Assembly (NCBI GenBank): GCA_030835305.1
Contig: JAURPJ010000097.1
Location: 1 to 64,000, forward strand
Origin: Verrucomicrobiota bacterium
GTDB taxonomy: Bacteria > Verrucomicrobiota > Verrucomicrobiia > Verrucomicrobiales > Akkermansiaceae
Direction: 5' to 3'
DNA length: 64,000 nucleotides
In this document: piece after piece, positions 15,628 to 23,969 of the stretch
Layout: each line of letters opens with the position of its first letter
How positions within the stretch are numbered: the first letter of the stretch is position 1
The notes under the pieces: model-generated
Told to the model about the DNA's origin: nothing
The model's input: the letters and a program-made list of their open reading frames with translations, nothing else
The model's database searches: none
Program-made: the position numbers and the translations under genes

Positions 15628-16356
15628 TTATAACAGACAACGTCGGACCGACTCACGAACCACCGACTGATGACAGCCCACCCTGTTTTCCAGAGCCATC
15701 TTGCTTGGCGTTTCGAAAGTGAGGGAGATGGGGCAACCGATCTTCGCCAGATAGATTGCCTCCGGCCACCCTTCAGGCAGGTCTGGATGCTCGGAGTGGT
15801 AAATCCAACCCGGCGCGGTCACCTCGTGGTCATCAATGATGGCCTCGGGCTCCGGCGGGAAATACGGTCCCGCTGCCGCCAGCAACTCGCAGTGCTTCGG
15901 AGCGGCACCTCCTTGATTGATTTCGTAGTAATAAAATCCGGTGCTTTCCCAATCCTCGTGCAAAGATAGGAATAGCTGCGGGGTTGTCTGCTTTCCCAAC
16001 CAGGCAATGTGCGAGCAAACCTCCACGGTTTCACACAAACAGTAGTCGCGATTCAGATCAATCCCCCCTGAATTCTCCCGCGTCCCAGCCACAAGGCCCG
16101 TCGGATTAAGCGCCGGGCAAATCAGCCAGTGGCACCGATCGTCAAAAAAATCTTCTTTCAGCAGCTCCAACAGGGCCTGCGGGCCGGCTGGCTCATCCCC
16201 ATGCATCCCCGATGACAGGTATACGCACGCCTTTGACGAATCCCCCTTTGACGAAGCCAGCAGTGGAAATCCGCCAACTTCGCCATACGTCTCGCTTTGA
16301 AAGCCCCGCGAATCCGTCTCGTCTGACCATTCATGGAGAAAAGCGCACCAATCCAT
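15628..16356 (-). CDS. M14-family zinc carboxypeptidase (MpaA/AstE-like)
   Basis: The 242-residue cytoplasmic protein has the zinc-peptidase pattern of the M14/succinylglutamate-desuccinylase superfamily. The HxxE zinc site is in SSGMHGDEPAGPQALL (residues about 48-63). The substrate-binding NPTGLVAGTRENSGGIDLNRDY follows, the third zinc ligand is the histidine in LSLHEDW, and the catalytic glutamate is in TFETPSK near the end. The short length and lack of a signal peptide fit murein-peptide amidases that trim recycled peptides. Aspartoacylase-like activity is the main alternative. Its ATG overlaps the stop of the upstream ThuA gene by one base (TAATG), so the two are coupled. Confidence 0.75.
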   Translation of the reverse strand: MDWCAFLHEWSDETDSRGFQSETYGEVGGFPLLASSKGDSSKACVYLSSGMHGDEPAGPQALLELLKEDFFDDRCHWLICPALNPTGLVAGTRENSGGIDLNRDYCLCETVEVCSHIAWLGKQTTPQLFLSLHEDWESTGFYYYEINQGGAAPKHCELLAAAGPYFPPEPEAIIDDHEVTAPGWIYHSEHPDLPEGWPEAIYLAKIGCPISLTFETPSKMALENRVGCHQSVVRESVRRCLL

Positions 16357-17408
16357 TACTTCTTAACGGGCATGAAAGGCCACTTGGGGGTGCCTTTGGG
16401 CTCGGGAGCGGTTGGAGTTTTGCCCAACCCAAAGTCTCCCGCAGTCAATCCACGCTCTTTCCAAACTCCAGCATTCTGGCCGCTCCAAAATCCATAAAAG
16501 CTAGGATAAAAAGCGTCGACAAAGTCCACATTCGCCTTCTTCGGGACCTCAAGATCAAGCAGGTGAAAGCTGGCATTCACGATCAAACGACGAAGATCCT
16601 CATTCAAAAAATCGACTGAAGCCCCCATCGTGGTGCAGAGCGAACGCCCGCTTGCTTTTCCATCGGGCGACTCGTAGGTGTGCAACCAGGCAAGCGGCAT
16701 CATTGGATTATTCTTGGGGCCATCGACCGGCTTTGAGGCAGGATCCAGCGACTCGGTAACGACACCCCGAAGTAAGATCGTGTCCTTGTCCGTCAGATGA
16801 CGGACCCCGTATACATCGCTGGGCCCAAAAACATCCTTCACCGAGTTGAGAACCGGATGCTCCTTGGAGCCCTTCTCGATCACACCCCGGGCACCTTGGG
16901 TCTTGTGACCTCCGTGGTGATTCACCCAGCGCTCGCCCAGCACTTTCAAACCCCACTCGCCTGCGCCAATGTTCCACATCTTGTCTCCACCTTTGAAGGC
17001 ATGGGTCGCGGTGCGAAAACCGATCACCGGTTTGCCGGCATTCAAAAAGCCACCCAAGTGCTTGATCGTCTCGGGCGTGTATGCGCGCATCCGTGTTCCG
17101 ATGATCATAAGATCTGCCGAATCAAGCTTCTCCCAACCGGTCACCCCCTTGATATTGTTTGGATCAATATAGCTTCCATCAGCACTCCACGAGAATAGAA
17201 CCGTGGTGTCAAAGCCATGGCGCTCCGAGAGAATCTTTGCCAACATCGGAGCACTTTCCTCCGAGCGATACTCCTCATCCCCGGAAACCAGCACGATGTG
17301 CTTACCCTTTCCGGGCCCTTCCTTGCCTCTGAAGCTGAGCCATTTTTCCTGTGCCAATGTCGTCATCGAAGTGAGACAGACCAACGCGAGTCCAAGTGTT
17401 CGTTTCAT
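16356..17408 (-). CDS. Secreted ThuA-domain protein
   Basis: From ATG 17408 the protein has 350 residues with a signal peptide (MKRTLGLALVCLTSMTTLAQ). The longer frame to 17735 runs antisense through the next gene and is rejected. The mature part is a ThuA-like class I glutamine-amidotransferase fold: HIVLVSGDEEYRSEES, a strand-helix core ending in ADLMIIGTRMRAYTPETI, then GKPVIGFRTATHAFK and the histidines of WVNHHGGHKTQGARG. ThuA proteins act on trehalose-type sugars in rhizobia. The secreted form is expanded in planctomycetes and verrucomicrobia with unproved roles in polysaccharide use. It diverges from the propeller gene at 17534 and is coupled to the M14 peptidase. Confidence 0.8.
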   Translation of the reverse strand: MKRTLGLALVCLTSMTTLAQEKWLSFRGKEGPGKGKHIVLVSGDEEYRSEESAPMLAKILSERHGFDTTVLFSWSADGSYIDPNNIKGVTGWEKLDSADLMIIGTRMRAYTPETIKHLGGFLNAGKPVIGFRTATHAFKGGDKMWNIGAGEWGLKVLGERWVNHHGGHKTQGARGVIEKGSKEHPVLNSVKDVFGPSDVYGVRHLTDKDTILLRGVVTESLDPASKPVDGPKNNPMMPLAWLHTYESPDGKASGRSLCTTMGASVDFLNEDLRRLIVNASFHLLDLEVPKKANVDFVDAFYPSFYGFWSGQNAGVWKERGLTAGDFGLGKTPTAPEPKGTPKWPFMPVKK

Positions 17409-17533
17409 CCCGATCACTAATAAAGGGATTACGCGCCGTGAAAAGAACGAAAGCTTCCTCTTATAAGCAAGCTCCGCCACACGTCCGATCAAAAGGCTTT
17501 TTGATTCAGGATTTTTTGAACTATCCTCATCGC

Positions 17534-18916
17534 ATGAGACTACCAGCAATTTTGGCTCTGACCGCCTCCATACTATCCGCGGAAACCACGTATCCAATGA
17601 AGTTCCACAAAGCGCCCAGACCCCTCGCAAAAAACGCAGTGGTGGAGGATTGGCCCCGCTTTTTTGGCCCGAGGGACAACTGCACCACAAAAGAAAGACC
17701 GCTTTTACAGAAATTCCCCGAAACGGGCCTTCCAAAGGTCTTCGAACTGACCCGTGGGGAATCTTATAGCTCTCCCATCATTGTCGATGGAAAACTCCTT
17801 CATTTCCACGCCATCGACTCCAAGGAAACACTCGATTGTCACCATGCCGAAACCGGTAAGCGCCTGTGGACTTTTCAATACCCTTTCAAATACCGTGATC
17901 GCTACGGCTTCTCAAACGGCCCGCGCTCCAGCCCGGTGGTCCATCAAAACAGGATCTACCTGATAGGTGTCACCGCCAAACTTCACTGCCTCGACCTCAA
18001 GACCGGCAACATGATCTGGAAACGGGATCTCATGGAAGAATTCAAAATTCCGCAGTATTTCTTCGGATACGGTCCAAACCCCATGATTCACGAAAAGACC
18101 CTTATCTTGAACGTTGGAGGAAAAGAAAAAAAAACCAGCGGCACCTGCGTAGCGGGCCTGAATCTCGAAGACGGAAAAACAGTATGGACCCACGAAGACG
18201 TCTGGGGGGCCTCATATGCTTCGCCGATAATGACAAAAATCCACGATCGGGACGTCGCCTTGGTTCTTGCTGCCGGCGAATCAAGACCCGCCCACGGAGG
18301 TCTGCTGGCCTTGGATCCGAAGTCCGGAAAGCTGCTTTCACGCTTCCCATGGCGTGCCGATATCTACGAATCAGTTCTTGCATCAACTCCACTATCCGTA
18401 AATGAAAATCAAATATTCATATCTGATTGTTATCAAATTGGGGGGACTTTACTTGAATTCTCAAAGGATTTTTCTATTGAGCCGCTCTGGAAGAGACGTT
18501 TTTTTGGCATGCACATGATGACTCCGCAAAAAATAGGAAATCACCTCTACGGCTTTGCTGGCAGGAATATTCCCGACACTCAGCTCAAATGCATCAATTT
18601 GAAGAGCGGAGAAATATTAATTGAGGAAGACATGAGATGGAAAGAGGGCCAGCGTGTCACCGGTTTATTCCGGGGATCATTCCTTCAAACTGATAATAGA
18701 ACGTTCTCACTCGGAGAAGACGGCAGCTTCGTTGAACTTAAAATGAAGCCGGAGAAAATTGAAATCATACAAAAAACCAGGCTGTTCTTCGCGAAAGATT
18801 CGTGGACGCCTCCGGTTTTGAGCAACGGTCTCCTTTACGTCGTCCAAAATGTCAACGGATTTGATGGTTCTTCAGCCCGCCTCATTTGTTACGATTTTCG
18901 AGGAGTTGAGAAATAA
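17534..18916 (+). CDS. Secreted PQQ-type beta-propeller protein
   Basis: The ATG at 17534 gives 460 residues with a signal peptide (MRLPAILALTASILSAE). Upstream in-frame codons overlap the divergent ThuA gene. The mature protein shows the repeated pattern of PQQ-like (BamB-type) propeller blades: SYSSPIIVDGKLLHF, ETGKRLWTFQYP, RSSPVVHQNRIYLIG, LDLKTGNMIWKRDL, LNLEDGKTVWTHEDVWGASYASPIM and LDPKSGKLLSRFPW. DWPRFFGPRDNCTTKE near residue 38 is the W-P-x-F-x-G-P-x-R/D-x-x lead common in these proteins in planctomycetes and verrucomicrobia. No catalytic quinoprotein residues are evident, so a structural or binding role is likely. The last third (after about 18400) is visibly more AT-rich than the first. 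Confidence 0.8.
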   Translation: MRLPAILALTASILSAETTYPMKFHKAPRPLAKNAVVEDWPRFFGPRDNCTTKERPLLQKFPETGLPKVFELTRGESYSSPIIVDGKLLHFHAIDSKETLDCHHAETGKRLWTFQYPFKYRDRYGFSNGPRSSPVVHQNRIYLIGVTAKLHCLDLKTGNMIWKRDLMEEFKIPQYFFGYGPNPMIHEKTLILNVGGKEKKTSGTCVAGLNLEDGKTVWTHEDVWGASYASPIMTKIHDRDVALVLAAGESRPAHGGLLALDPKSGKLLSRFPWRADIYESVLASTPLSVNENQIFISDCYQIGGTLLEFSKDFSIEPLWKRRFFGMHMMTPQKIGNHLYGFAGRNIPDTQLKCINLKSGEILIEEDMRWKEGQRVTGLFRGSFLQTDNRTFSLGEDGSFVELKMKPEKIEIIQKTRLFFAKDSWTPPVLSNGLLYVVQNVNGFDGSSARLICYDFRGVEK

Positions 18917-18950
18917 TATTCGGCGGATTCAATTAATTTGACATAGATAC

Positions 18951-18960
18951 GATAATTATC
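18951..18960. promoter_or_regulatory. Palindrome GATAATTATC before the small HTH gene
   Basis: This is a perfect 10-bp palindrome in an AT-rich stretch, 11 bases before the ATG at 18972. TTGACA at 18938 precedes it at a spacing that does not give a good -10 box. Its position suggests an operator, possibly for the HTH protein itself. There is no second site to support this. Confidence 0.25.
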
Positions 18961-18971
18961 ATTGTAAGCGC

Positions 18972-19280
18972 ATGGCAAAAGTTAAGCGTGCAAAAGCAAA
19001 GCGCTATAGCGCAACAGAGAAGAAGAAGATCCTTGACTTCATCAGCAAGGAAGGCCGCGGCGGACAAACAAAGGCTGTTGCCAAGTATGGAGTCACCGCG
19101 GCAACGATTGCTTCATGGAAGCGTAAAGACGGAGGTTCACCAATCACGACGGCAAAGGGCGGGTCCAAGGAACTTCGTGCAGTTGAAGAACTCGCAAGCC
19201 TCCTCAAGGAAATCGCAACAGTCGAAGCTCGCCTTTTAAAACTTAAGAGCGCTTACCAGAAAGCAAAGTCCAAGCTTTAG
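18972..19280 (+). CDS. Small basic helix-turn-helix protein with coiled coil
   Basis: This is a 102-residue, lysine-rich protein. Residues 10-50 (RYSATEKKKILDFISKEGRGG, then QTKAVAKYGVTAATIASWKR) form a transposase-like helix-turn-helix with K-Y-G-V-T-x-x-T-I-x-x-W-K at the recognition helix. A glycine-serine linker follows, and residues 65-102 form a predicted coiled coil (LASLLKEIATVEARLLKLKS). There is no partner transposase gene and it has its own terminator, so it may be a domesticated DNA-binding protein rather than part of an element. No Shine-Dalgarno is visible. The target is unknown. Confidence 0.7.
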   Translation: MAKVKRAKAKRYSATEKKKILDFISKEGRGGQTKAVAKYGVTAATIASWKRKDGGSPITTAKGGSKELRAVEELASLLKEIATVEARLLKLKSAYQKAKSKL

Positions 19281-19307
19281 AAGGGGAAAACCTGACACAA
19301 ACCCAAG

Positions 19308-19342
19308 AAGAGCATCTCCGGTCACCGAAGATGCTCTTTTTT
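19308..19342 (+). terminator. Rho-independent terminator of the small HTH gene
   Basis: AAGAGCATCT and AGATGCTCTT form a perfect 10-bp stem around an 11-base loop and are followed by a T run. The leftward moaA gene ends 10 bases further on. Confidence 0.85.
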
Positions 19343-19352
19343 ATTTAAATTA

Positions 19353-20345
19353 TCAGCCTCCGAGATAGCTCATTTCAGCCTTGGGTTGGTCAACTTCACC
19401 GCGTTCCTCAGAATAGCGGTCTTTTCGTTTTACCCACAGGCCTCTTATGAATTCGGCCACTTCCTCATCCGACTCCACTGATCGCAGACACCCCCGGAGA
19501 TCCACACCTTCACCGGCAAACAAGCACGTGAAGGCCTTACCTTCAGCCGAAACCCGCAAACGCGAGCAATCACAACAAAACGGCTGACTCACTGACGAAA
19601 TCAGTCCAAATTCTCCTGCTCCATCCAGAAAGCGCCAACGCTTCGCAACTTCGCCGGGATAAGCAGGTGAAACCTCCTCCACCCTGAACAGCCTGGTAAC
19701 AATCTCCAGAATCTCCCTGGCCGTCACCACCTGCCGGGTGTCCCAACCATTGGTCTCCCCCACATCCATAAACTCGATAAATCGAAGTGTGACACCGGCA
19801 TCGTGGCTCCAGCGGATCATCGGAACAATCTCCTGCTCATTGACTCCCCGCTGCACCACCATATTCACCTTTACCGGGAGACCCGCGTCCCGCGCCGATT
19901 TGATCCCCAGCAAAACCCGGTCGAGCTTTGCCCCCACCCCGTTCATCTTGGCAAAAGTCTCCTCGTCAAGAGCATCAAGACTGACCGTGACCCGGTCGAT
20001 GCCCGCCGCAGCCAAGCCTTTAGCATGATGACTCAGTAAAATGCCATTTGTAGTCATGGCCAGGTCCTCAACTCCCGGAACAGCCGCAATCATGGCAACA
20101 AGATCCTCTACTCCACGGCGTAAAAGCGGTTCACCACCAGTCAACCGCACCTTGGTCACGCCCAGTTTAACACCAGCCCTGACCGTCCTAACCAGTTCAT
20201 CAAAATTCAAAATCTCATTGCGTGGCAAGAACTCATGACCGGGCCCAAAGACCTCAATCGGCATGCAATAACGACACCGAAAATTACAACGGTCGGTCAG
20301 GGACAGCCTCAAATCACGCAAAGGTCTCTTCAGTCGGTCAAGCAC
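19353..20345 (-). CDS. moaA: GTP 3',8-cyclase (MoaA)
   Basis: This radical-SAM enzyme makes the first intermediate of molybdenum cofactor from GTP. The 330-residue protein has the N-terminal cluster motif CNFRCRYC (C20, C24, C27), the AdoMet-binding VRLTGGEPLLR, and the second cluster region FCCDCSRLRVSAEGKAFTC (about 262-282) that holds the substrate iron-sulfur cluster. It ends in a Gly-Gly tail (EMSYLGG) as MoaA proteins require. No other moa or moe genes are in the window. It is 48 bases downstream of lpxK in the same direction and probably co-transcribed with it. Confidence 0.95.
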   Translation of the reverse strand: MLDRLKRPLRDLRLSLTDRCNFRCRYCMPIEVFGPGHEFLPRNEILNFDELVRTVRAGVKLGVTKVRLTGGEPLLRRGVEDLVAMIAAVPGVEDLAMTTNGILLSHHAKGLAAAGIDRVTVSLDALDEETFAKMNGVGAKLDRVLLGIKSARDAGLPVKVNMVVQRGVNEQEIVPMIRWSHDAGVTLRFIEFMDVGETNGWDTRQVVTAREILEIVTRLFRVEEVSPAYPGEVAKRWRFLDGAGEFGLISSVSQPFCCDCSRLRVSAEGKAFTCLFAGEGVDLRGCLRSVESDEEVAEFIRGLWVKRKDRYSEERGEVDQPKAEMSYLGG

Positions 20346-20393
20346 AAAGGGACTCTCTCCCTCACTCTAAGAATTGCGAGTGTAATTCTTCGC

Positions 20394-21611
20394 TTATGCA
20401 GACTCCGGCCGCCCAAGGCGCTCCTCGGCCCAGTCCTCGGGCTCCCGTGAAACCCGCTGGCAAATCCTTTCCAGGCACCGCTCCCAAACCTCCTCCCCTT
20501 CAAGAATTCGCACCTCGATTCGCAGATAGTAAATCGGCACATCGACCTTATGGGGTTTCGGAAATCGGACGGCATCCTTTTCGGTTGTCACGATCATATC
20601 TACCCCGCGGTTGATGCATCGATCCATGAAGGGTTCAATTTCCCTGGAAGTAAAAGCATGATGGTCGGAGAAGGTGGTGTGGAACATCACCTTGCCACCC
20701 AGCTTTTTGAGGAGGTTATCAAAGCTCTTGGGCTGTGCGATTCCCGAAATTGCTCCGATATACTTCCCCTCCAAAGCTTCCAACGGAAGCTCATCGTCAT
20801 TGAATACCCCCTTCAGGTGCTTCGGCCCGTGGGTGCACTGGAGAATCTCCGCCTCTTTGTTGTGTTTGCGGATCCGCTTGATCAATTCATCCTGTGGCTT
20901 GCCGTCACATTTGGTGATGAAAATATAGTCAGCCCGACAAAGATTGGGGGGAGGTTCCCGCATCGTCCCCCTAGGCAAGATATAGCCATTTCCGAATGGA
21001 GCGTTTTGATCCACTAGAATTACATCCAGCGAATGATCCAAATCAAGATACTGCAGTCCGTCATCGAGCAACAAAGTGTCAGCACCTAATTCCTTCACTG
21101 CAAAACGACCACCCCGCACTCGGTCCCGGTCAACCACCACCGAGACTCCCGGAAGATTTTTGGCCAACATGTAGGGCTCATCACCCGCATACTTCGCCCC
21201 AAGGAGAACCTTCCGACCATCGCTCACAATCTTCGGCGGACTGGTGACAATCCCACCTGTTTCAGGATTGGTCCATCGCTGGCGTTCCTTGAGGTCGGAG
21301 CTTTTATATCCCCGACTCAAGATCGCAACCCTGCGCCCCTTGGCCGTGAGCTCCCTGGCAAACCGTTCCACCACCGGAGTCTTTCCGGTTCCACCCACCG
21401 TGATATTCCCAATACTCACCACCATCGTGCCAAGACTGGATTGGCTCTTCCAACCGCTGCGAAATAGGCGGAGGCGGAGGCGGACCCCAAAACGGTAAAT
21501 CCATGAAAGCCCGCGGAGCACAATCCGCATCAAAGAGGGGCCAAGCCCGCGGGCCCGACCGAAAATGACATCAGTCGCCCACTTCTCGAGCTCGTTCTTA
21601 TCTCCCGCCAT
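20394..21611 (-). CDS. lpxK: Tetraacyldisaccharide 4'-kinase (LpxK)
   Basis: The enzyme phosphorylates the 4' position of the lipid A disaccharide at the inner face of the cytoplasmic membrane. The 405-residue protein has the P-loop SIGNITVGGTGKTPV (66-80), AILSRGYKS, the LLDDGLQYLDLDHSLDVILVD block with catalytic and Walker B aspartates, and AISGIAQPKSFDNLL. The membrane-associated N-terminal helix is near residues 25-50. It is slightly longer than Escherichia coli LpxK (328 residues), with a longer N-terminus and C-terminus. Together with lpxL at 62.5 kb it shows that the organism makes lipid A. Confidence 0.93.
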   Translation of the reverse strand: MAGDKNELEKWATDVIFGRARGLGPSLMRIVLRGLSWIYRFGVRLRLRLFRSGWKSQSSLGTMVVSIGNITVGGTGKTPVVERFARELTAKGRRVAILSRGYKSSDLKERQRWTNPETGGIVTSPPKIVSDGRKVLLGAKYAGDEPYMLAKNLPGVSVVVDRDRVRGGRFAVKELGADTLLLDDGLQYLDLDHSLDVILVDQNAPFGNGYILPRGTMREPPPNLCRADYIFITKCDGKPQDELIKRIRKHNKEAEILQCTHGPKHLKGVFNDDELPLEALEGKYIGAISGIAQPKSFDNLLKKLGGKVMFHTTFSDHHAFTSREIEPFMDRCINRGVDMIVTTEKDAVRFPKPHKVDVPIYYLRIEVRILEGEEVWERCLERICQRVSREPEDWAEERLGRPESA

Positions 21612-21934
21612 CGGATGCCTATTTTAGCCGTATTTCCTCTTACTTGCCACTCTCTTTATCATTGTGATCCCTTCGATCACAAACCCTAGCATGCTCAACC
21701 AGTCGGTTTGATATCATCGTCTTGAGTAAAACACCGTTCTGCCGAAAAATCGACAGGCCGATAACCATGGTCACAACCGTGAAAAAAGGCTGACAAATTT
21801 CTCACCACAGGGCGTCCCGCTGCAGGTCCGCCGGTCCAGTCAACCCCTTCGAGACGGTCTTGAAATTCCGGGTTTCCCAAACGTTGACCAGGGCGCGCTT
21901 CCACCTCTTAATCCTTAACCTCATTCTCGGGTGA
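21612..21934. other. Interval without a gene upstream of lpxK
   Basis: I see no intact gene, RNA or repeat here. The right part may be the lost beginning of the wrecked hydrolase gene that can be read from 21935. Confidence 0.5.
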
Positions 21935-23084
21935 AGTGCGATCAAAGTCGAACAAGCCGCCGTTCCCGGTTCGACCACTGAAAAGCGGGAGATCGAGTGG
22001 CCCACGTGGAATCCATCGACTTTTCGAAATAAGGTCGCAGACATTAATCAACGCTTCCTGCCCAACTTTATCAAGGTGCCCTCGGGAGAAGTGGTAACCT
22101 ATGGCCGTCGCCCAGACGGGATCCGAAAAAATCGCCCTTATCAGCAAACGTGAGGAAAACGCCAAGGACGGAATCTTTCAATTCCGGCAATGCTTTCTTC
22201 CCACCTTCCGCTTCGCGGGAAAGAGTCTCTTCTTGGTCCAAATCAACGAGCTCATTGCCCACGGCCGCAAGTGGCTCTACTCAGCCTACAATTATCGGTC
22301 GACCTTCCTCAAACTCCATCCTACCCGCACGAAGGAAGCGAAGGGCCTGATCGTTTACCACACCTCCATCATGCTCCTGTCCGTTGCCGAAAAGCTGGTG
22401 GTCGAAAGCTTTCGCAAGTGGGGCTGGAATATCCTCGTTGGGCTGCCGTCGGACAGCCTCTACCGGACCAGACTCCCTGCGCTGGCCTCAAGCAGAGGGA
22501 CCATTCAAAATGGCCGCGCAATTGGTGGCGGAAGACATGGACCAACACTACCTGTAGCAGGTAAACAGCACCCGCGTGGCCTTGCAATTCCTGGCTCGAA
22601 CCCGGCCCGAGTAGCTACATGGAAAACGGGTGCTCATCGGGAGAAGCGCCGGCACTTTTGGGATGCCGGCGGAAACGCTCATGCCCCCCGTGGGGGATGC
22701 CCTGATCTTTATCAGCGGCGGCACCAATCTTCTCTCACTTTATGAATCAGGTTACACCGGAGTCTTCTCGGATTCATGGGAATGGATTAACGATGCCCGA
22801 CACAATCCCCCAACGGAGGTGACGCGAATTTTCTCAGATAAAGAATACCATGAACTCTACCAACGAGCCTCCACCGTGACCATAATCACCCGGGAAGACT
22901 TGCCCCGATGCTCAAAACTCACCGGATCCTGATGATTACCGGCGCTATCGATCTCATTATGCCCGACGAACAAGCTTATGGACTTCACCACGCACTTGGC
23001 TACCCCTAACGTTGAACCGCTCCATGGGGTCATCACCTGATCGCAGTTCGGTTCTCGAGGTCTATCGCATCGAACGATTATTAG
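21935..23084 (+). pseudogene. Wrecked alpha/beta hydrolase gene
   Basis: The gene can be read only by changing frame several times. From 21935 to 22153 the text includes EIEWPTWNPSTF and RFLPNFIKVPSGEVVTYGRR, then stops. The next frame (22101-22480) gives GLIVYHTSIMLLSVAEKLVV and WGWNILVGLPSDSLYRTRLP. A third frame (from about 22480) gives MAAQLVAEDMDQHYL, two in-frame stops (about 22555 and 22611), and RVLIGRSAGTFGMPAETL. The GRSAG motif is the serine nucleophile elbow. A last shift near 22915 gives ILMITGAIDLIMPDEQAYGL (acid residue) and a WGHH stretch (catalytic histidine). All three triad elements are thus recognisable but no intact protein can be made. Family within the superfamily unknown. 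Confidence 0.75.
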
Positions 23085-23487
23085 AACGTAACCTTCTAAG
23101 CAAGGCCTTTAAACTTCCCTTTCGTCACAGAGCTTTGAATTAAAAATCGATACGCCTGGCAAAGAGGAGCAAAGTTTATCAATTGATGGGAGAAAAAGGA
23201 GGCCTGAAAATGCTCCCCGGTCGGAAGAGATTTATTTAGCTCTCATCTTTTTTCGGAGATCTTCGGACAGTATATCACGTTCCACTTTGGAGCCCTCATG
23301 ATGCTTTCAGTAGATTTCGCGTGGGTACGGAAGTCCGGCTGGCCCCACGTCAATCCCGAAAAGCGACGGAGCACTTGATCCCGCAACACTCATTCGAATG
23401 CTAAAAATCATGCATTTCTTCATAGCATCGCCTGAAAATTAAGGCATTCTTGAATAAGTAATCGCTTAACCACGTTAAAATAATCAC
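23085..23487. other. Gene-free interval before the glycine-zipper lipoprotein
   Basis: No reading frame, RNA or repeat that I can support was found here. The interval should contain the promoter of the lipoprotein gene at 23488. Confidence 0.5.
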
Positions 23488-23898
23488 ATGAAAACCTATA
23501 AAGCACTTTCGGCCGGCCTTACTGCCGGAGCACTCACTCTCATTTCCTGCACCCCAACCGAACAAAAATACGGTGGCGGCGGTGCAATCGCCGGAGGAGT
23601 TGGCGCGGCCATTCTGGGAGGAGACAGCACGGATATTGCCAGGGCGGCGACCATTGGCGGCGCTGCCGGAACCGGTTACGCCGTCTACAAGGAGCGTCAG
23701 AACAACAACAATAGAGCCTACAATACCGGAGGTGACACTCCAGTGGCTTCAAATTATCCGACCGCGCATCAAAGCGGAACGCCGGGTATCGTCATCAGCC
23801 CGCATAAGCCTTACAACAAGGTCCGCGTGACCGGCATGAACCCGGGTCAACTTGCGACCGATCCAACCACCAATAAGATCTTCGTTGTTCCAAACTAA
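23488..23898 (+). CDS. Glycine-zipper lipoprotein
   Basis: This is a 136-residue predicted lipoprotein with signal MKTYKALSAGLTAGALTLISC, lipidated at C21. Residues 29-65 are a glycine zipper (GGGGAIAGGVGAAILGGDS, then AATIGGAAGTGYAVYKERQ), the membrane-inserting motif of OmpA-like and YMGG-type lipoproteins. The C-terminal half is polar and ends NPGQLATDPTTNKIFVVPN, which resembles a small strand-rich domain. It is a single gene with its own terminator. A role in the outer membrane or stress response is an inference from similar lipoproteins. Confidence 0.8.
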   Translation: MKTYKALSAGLTAGALTLISCTPTEQKYGGGGAIAGGVGAAILGGDSTDIARAATIGGAAGTGYAVYKERQNNNNRAYNTGGDTPVASNYPTAHQSGTPGIVISPHKPYNKVRVTGMNPGQLATDPTTNKIFVVPN

Positions 23899-23917
23899 TC
23901 CGGCTTCGAATGAAAAC

Positions 23918-23951
23918 GCCCGCTTAGGATTTCTCCGAAGCGGGCTTTCTT
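23918..23951 (+). terminator. Rho-independent terminator of the lipoprotein gene
   Basis: GCCCGCTT and AAGCGGGC form a perfect 8-bp stem around a 12-base loop, followed by TTTCTT. Confidence 0.85.
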
Positions 23952-23969
23952 ATGGATAATTCCCGGGTT

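Noticed and set aside
17408-17735. Longer N-terminus for the ThuA gene
   Set aside because: It overlaps the divergent propeller gene and lacks a signal, while ATG 17408 begins a clean signal peptide.
18938-18966. TTGACA as the -35 box of the small HTH gene
   Set aside because: No -10 box lies at 16-18 bases with room before the ATG at 18972, so a standard promoter is not supported.
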